Part shown: piece by piece, positions 4,495-6,013 of the stretch
How positions within the stretch are numbered: position 1 is the stretch's first letter
Layout: every line of letters starts with the position of its first letter
Assembly: GCA_020341875.1 (NCBI GenBank)
Contig: CP070839.1
Location: forward strand, 1,169,853 to 1,175,865
From: Candidatus Zixiibacteriota bacterium
GTDB taxonomy: Bacteria > Zixibacteria > MSB-5A5 > SM1-73
Length of the DNA stretch: 6,013 bases
Direction of reading: 5' to 3'
Position numbers and translations under genes: made by a program
Notes under the pieces: model-generated
The model's database searches: none
What the model was told of the DNA's origin: nothing
Seen by the model: only the letters and a program-made list of their open reading frames with translations

Positions 4495-5742
4495 ATGGAC
4501 ATAGTAGAACTCAAAAGCAAAACCGTTTCGGAGCTTTTGGATCTGGCGGAAGAACTGGGAATACCGGGTATATCCGGGCTGAGAAAGCAGGAGTTGATCT
4601 TCAAGATCCTAGAGGCCAAGACCGAGAAAGACGGTTTCATCTTCGCCGAAGGGGTCCTGGAGATTCTGGACGAAGGCTACGGTTTCTTGCGATCACCAGA
4701 TTACAACTACCTTCCCGGACCGGACGACATCTACGTTTCGCCATCCCAGATCAAACGTTTCGATCTGAGCACCGGCGATACCATCTCCGGCCAGGTGAGA
4801 CCCCCCAAGGAGAACGAGAAGTATTTTGCCCTGCTCAAGATAGAGGCGGTCAACTTCGAAAATCCCGAGGTAGCCAAACACAAGGTGCTATTTGACGCCC
4901 TCACTCCCCTCTATCCGGAGAAGAGATTAAAGCTGGAGACGGCCGCTGACGAGGTCTCCATGCGGATCATGGACTTGATGACCCCCATAGGCAGGGGTCA
5001 GCGGGGGCTGATCGTATCTCCGCCCAAGGCCGGCAAGACCATGCTTCTTCAGAAGATCGCCAACGCCGTAACCACCAACCACCCGGAGGTGAAGCTGATC
5101 GTGCTGCTGATCGATGAACGGCCGGAGGAGGTTACCGACATGAAAAGGTCGGTCAATGGTGAGGTGATCAGCTCCACCTTCGACGAGCCGGCAGATCGCC
5201 ACGTCCAGGTGGCGGAAATGGTACTGGAGAAGTCCAAAAGACTGGTGGAGCACGGAGGCCACGTGGTGATCCTGTTGGATTCCATCACCCGCCTGGCCCG
5301 GGCAAACAACGCCGTTGTCCCTCACAGCGGAAAGATACTCTCCGGTGGAGTGGATTCCAACGCGCTGAAAGGACCCAAAAGGTTCTTCGGAGCCGCCAGA
5401 AACATAGAGGAGGGGGGAAGCCTGACCATCATAGGGACCGCCTTAGTGGAAACGGGCAGCAGGATGGACGAGGTGATCTTCGAGGAGTTCAAGGGAACCG
5501 GCAACATGGAGATGGTTCTGGACCGGAGGCTCTCCGACCGCCGTGTCTTCCCGGCCATGGACATCAATCGTTCCAGCACCAGGAAAGAAGAGCTCCTGCT
5601 GCCACCGGAGGACCTGAGTAAGGTGTGGATTTTGAGGAAGTTCCTAAATGAGATGAATTCGGTGGAGGCCATGGAGTTTCTGCTTGACCGCATCAAGAAG
5701 ACCAAGAACAACTCGAAATCCTTGGAGTCGATGAAAGATTAA
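4495..5742 (+). CDS. rho: Transcription termination factor Rho
   Basis: Rho is a hexameric ATP-driven RNA translocase that loads on C-rich nascent RNA and releases RNA polymerase. The 415-residue product is close to the E. coli length (419) and lacks the large N-terminal insert seen in some phyla. Residues 1-45 are the helical N-terminal domain (KTVSELLDLAEELGI). Residues 48-120 form the cold-shock-like primary RNA site with EGYGFLRSP (60-68) and DDIYVSPSQI (77-86). The ATPase follows: Walker A GLIVSPPKAGKT (171-182), catalytic Glu211 in DERPEEVTDM, Walker B VVILLDS (257-263), the Q-loop region LSGGVDSNAL (282-291), the R-loop region with GSRMDEV (321-327), and the arginine finger in RSSTRKEE (Arg363). 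All key residues are intact. It stands alone after a long non-coding stretch, with a C-rich trailer behind it. Confidence 0.99.
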   Translation: MDIVELKSKTVSELLDLAEELGIPGISGLRKQELIFKILEAKTEKDGFIFAEGVLEILDEGYGFLRSPDYNYLPGPDDIYVSPSQIKRFDLSTGDTISGQVRPPKENEKYFALLKIEAVNFENPEVAKHKVLFDALTPLYPEKRLKLETAADEVSMRIMDLMTPIGRGQRGLIVSPPKAGKTMLLQKIANAVTTNHPEVKLIVLLIDERPEEVTDMKRSVNGEVISSTFDEPADRHVQVAEMVLEKSKRLVEHGGHVVILLDSITRLARANNAVVPHSGKILSGGVDSNALKGPKRFFGAARNIEEGGSLTIIGTALVETGSRMDEVIFEEFKGTGNMEMVLDRRLSDRRVFPAMDINRSSTRKEELLLPPEDLSKVWILRKFLNEMNSVEAMEFLLDRIKKTKNNSKSLESMKD

Positions 5743-5760
5743 GGATCCTTTTTGTCGCGA

Positions 5761-5810
5761 ATCTCCTTCACCACAATTCTCCAAGCCTGATCCCCCTCTC
5801 TATCCAGCGT
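5761..5810 (+). terminator. Possible Rho-utilisation (rut-like) C-rich tract after rho
   Basis: By direct count, these 50 bases hold 22 C and only 4 G, with many pyrimidine-C steps and no evident hairpin. High C with low G in unstructured RNA is the recognised character of Rho loading sites. Because no good intrinsic terminator follows rho, Rho-dependent termination of its own transcript is plausible. The exact release point cannot be read from sequence. Confidence 0.4.
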
Positions 5811-5909
5811 CGGGATTGACCAGCTGCTTTTCGCCAGGACTGGGACGACAGCATATCCTTGTCTCGGGGAGGAACTTGTGAAAACTTGCCAGAACTCCTG
5901 CGAAATACA

Positions 5910-5937
5910 TTGACAAAATCAGAAATTGCGTTAAATT
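5910..5937 (+). promoter_or_regulatory. Sigma-70-type promoter facing out of the window
   Basis: TTGACA (5910-5915) is a perfect -35 box, followed after 16 nt by TAAATT (5932-5937), a good -10 box. The surrounding DNA is AT-rich compared with its flanks. The start of transcription should be near 5944, and the gene served lies beyond the window end. Confidence 0.72.
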
Positions 5938-5947
5938 GCATTTAGAG

Positions 5948-5970
5948 CATCAGAGCAGTTCAGGCTGATG
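5948..5970 (+). repeat. Inverted repeat just after the outward promoter
   Basis: CATCAG (5948-5953) and CTGATG (5965-5970) are perfectly complementary around an 11-nt loop. The repeat begins a few bases after the expected transcription start, so it could be an operator or a 5' leader hairpin. The second arm contains an ATG whose frame closes after five codons. Confidence 0.4.
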
Positions 5971-6013
5971 AAATCATTGGCGTGACCGCCCTGCTAACCA
6001 CGGTAGCCAGCAA

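Larger units (their letters stand above)
5743..6013 (+). other. rho downstream region: C-rich trailer, then promoter
   Basis: No gene is recognisable in this 271-bp end of the window. The rho stop overlaps a 10-bp palindrome (AAGGATCCTT, 5741-5750) followed by three more T residues. It has too little loop room to be a convincing intrinsic terminator. A C-rich, G-poor tract follows (5761-5810), then a strong Shine-Dalgarno-like GGGGAGG (5866-5872) before a GTG frame of only 11 codons (5878-5913) whose stop lies in the next -35 box. A strong promoter and a hairpin close the window. A GTG at 5982 opens a frame that runs off the end, but without a ribosome-binding site. Confidence 0.5.

Noticed and set aside
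5741..5753. AAGGATCCTT plus T residues as the intrinsic terminator of rho
   Set aside because: A perfect palindrome without a loop leaves at most a 3-bp stem after loop formation. Better viewed as a chance palindrome at the stop codon.
1..6013. Antisense open frames opposite panC, glmU, rsfS and rho
   Set aside because: They mirror the conserved genes, lack ribosome sites and recognisable motifs, and contain compositionally odd runs of Ser or His. They are shadows.
5982..6013. GTG frame running off the window end as a partial gene
   Set aside because: Only ten codons are visible, with no Shine-Dalgarno sequence, so start and product cannot be supported.

Overview
This window holds ordinary bacterial chromosome, with no phage, plasmid, CRISPR or defence signature. 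All supported genes are on the + strand. In order they are: a 5'-truncated panC (pantothenate synthetase), panD (aspartate 1-decarboxylase), a stand-alone GlmU-type nucleotidyltransferase, a small exported beta-rich protein of unknown function, a membrane-anchored LytR_C-domain protein, rsfS (ribosomal silencing factor) and rho (transcription terminator). The protein sequences look like an uncultured, probably diderm lineage, perhaps in the Fibrobacteres-Chlorobi-Bacteroidetes neighbourhood. That placement rests on general resemblance, on the single-domain GlmU, on the exported protein that looks like an outer-membrane or periplasmic protein, and on the LytR_C/rsfS pairing. It is weak.

Region 1-1426 is the pantothenate/CoA precursor block. 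PanD makes beta-alanine and PanC joins it to pantoate. A 283-bp gap separates the two genes and holds no convincing gene, only a 46-codon ORF with a helical look that may be a remnant. Directly after panD, and including its stop codon, lies a compact pair of inverted REP-like units, each a GTAG foot followed by a hairpin. The glmU-type gene follows and closes with a Rho-independent terminator at 2271-2293.

Region 2294-2866 is a separate transcription unit. A near-consensus sigma-70 promoter (TTGACA, 17 nt, TATATT) drives a 156-residue protein with a clear signal peptide. Region 2995-4043 holds the LytR_C-domain membrane protein and rsfS, 68 bp apart and probably cotranscribed.

Region 4044-4494 is a 451-bp non-coding stretch that probably acts at least partly as the rho leader. 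It carries a small ORF overlapping the rsfS end, an orphan Shine-Dalgarno sequence and a recurring GGTAAAAC motif. rho itself (4495-5742) is complete with all catalytic motifs. Downstream is a strongly C-rich, G-poor stretch of the kind Rho binds, then a second near-consensus promoter at 5910-5937 that must serve something beyond the window.

I did not find an undescribed system here. The best leads are the REP/BIME-like element, the single-domain GlmU, the exported protein with its own strong promoter, and the leader and trailer of rho.
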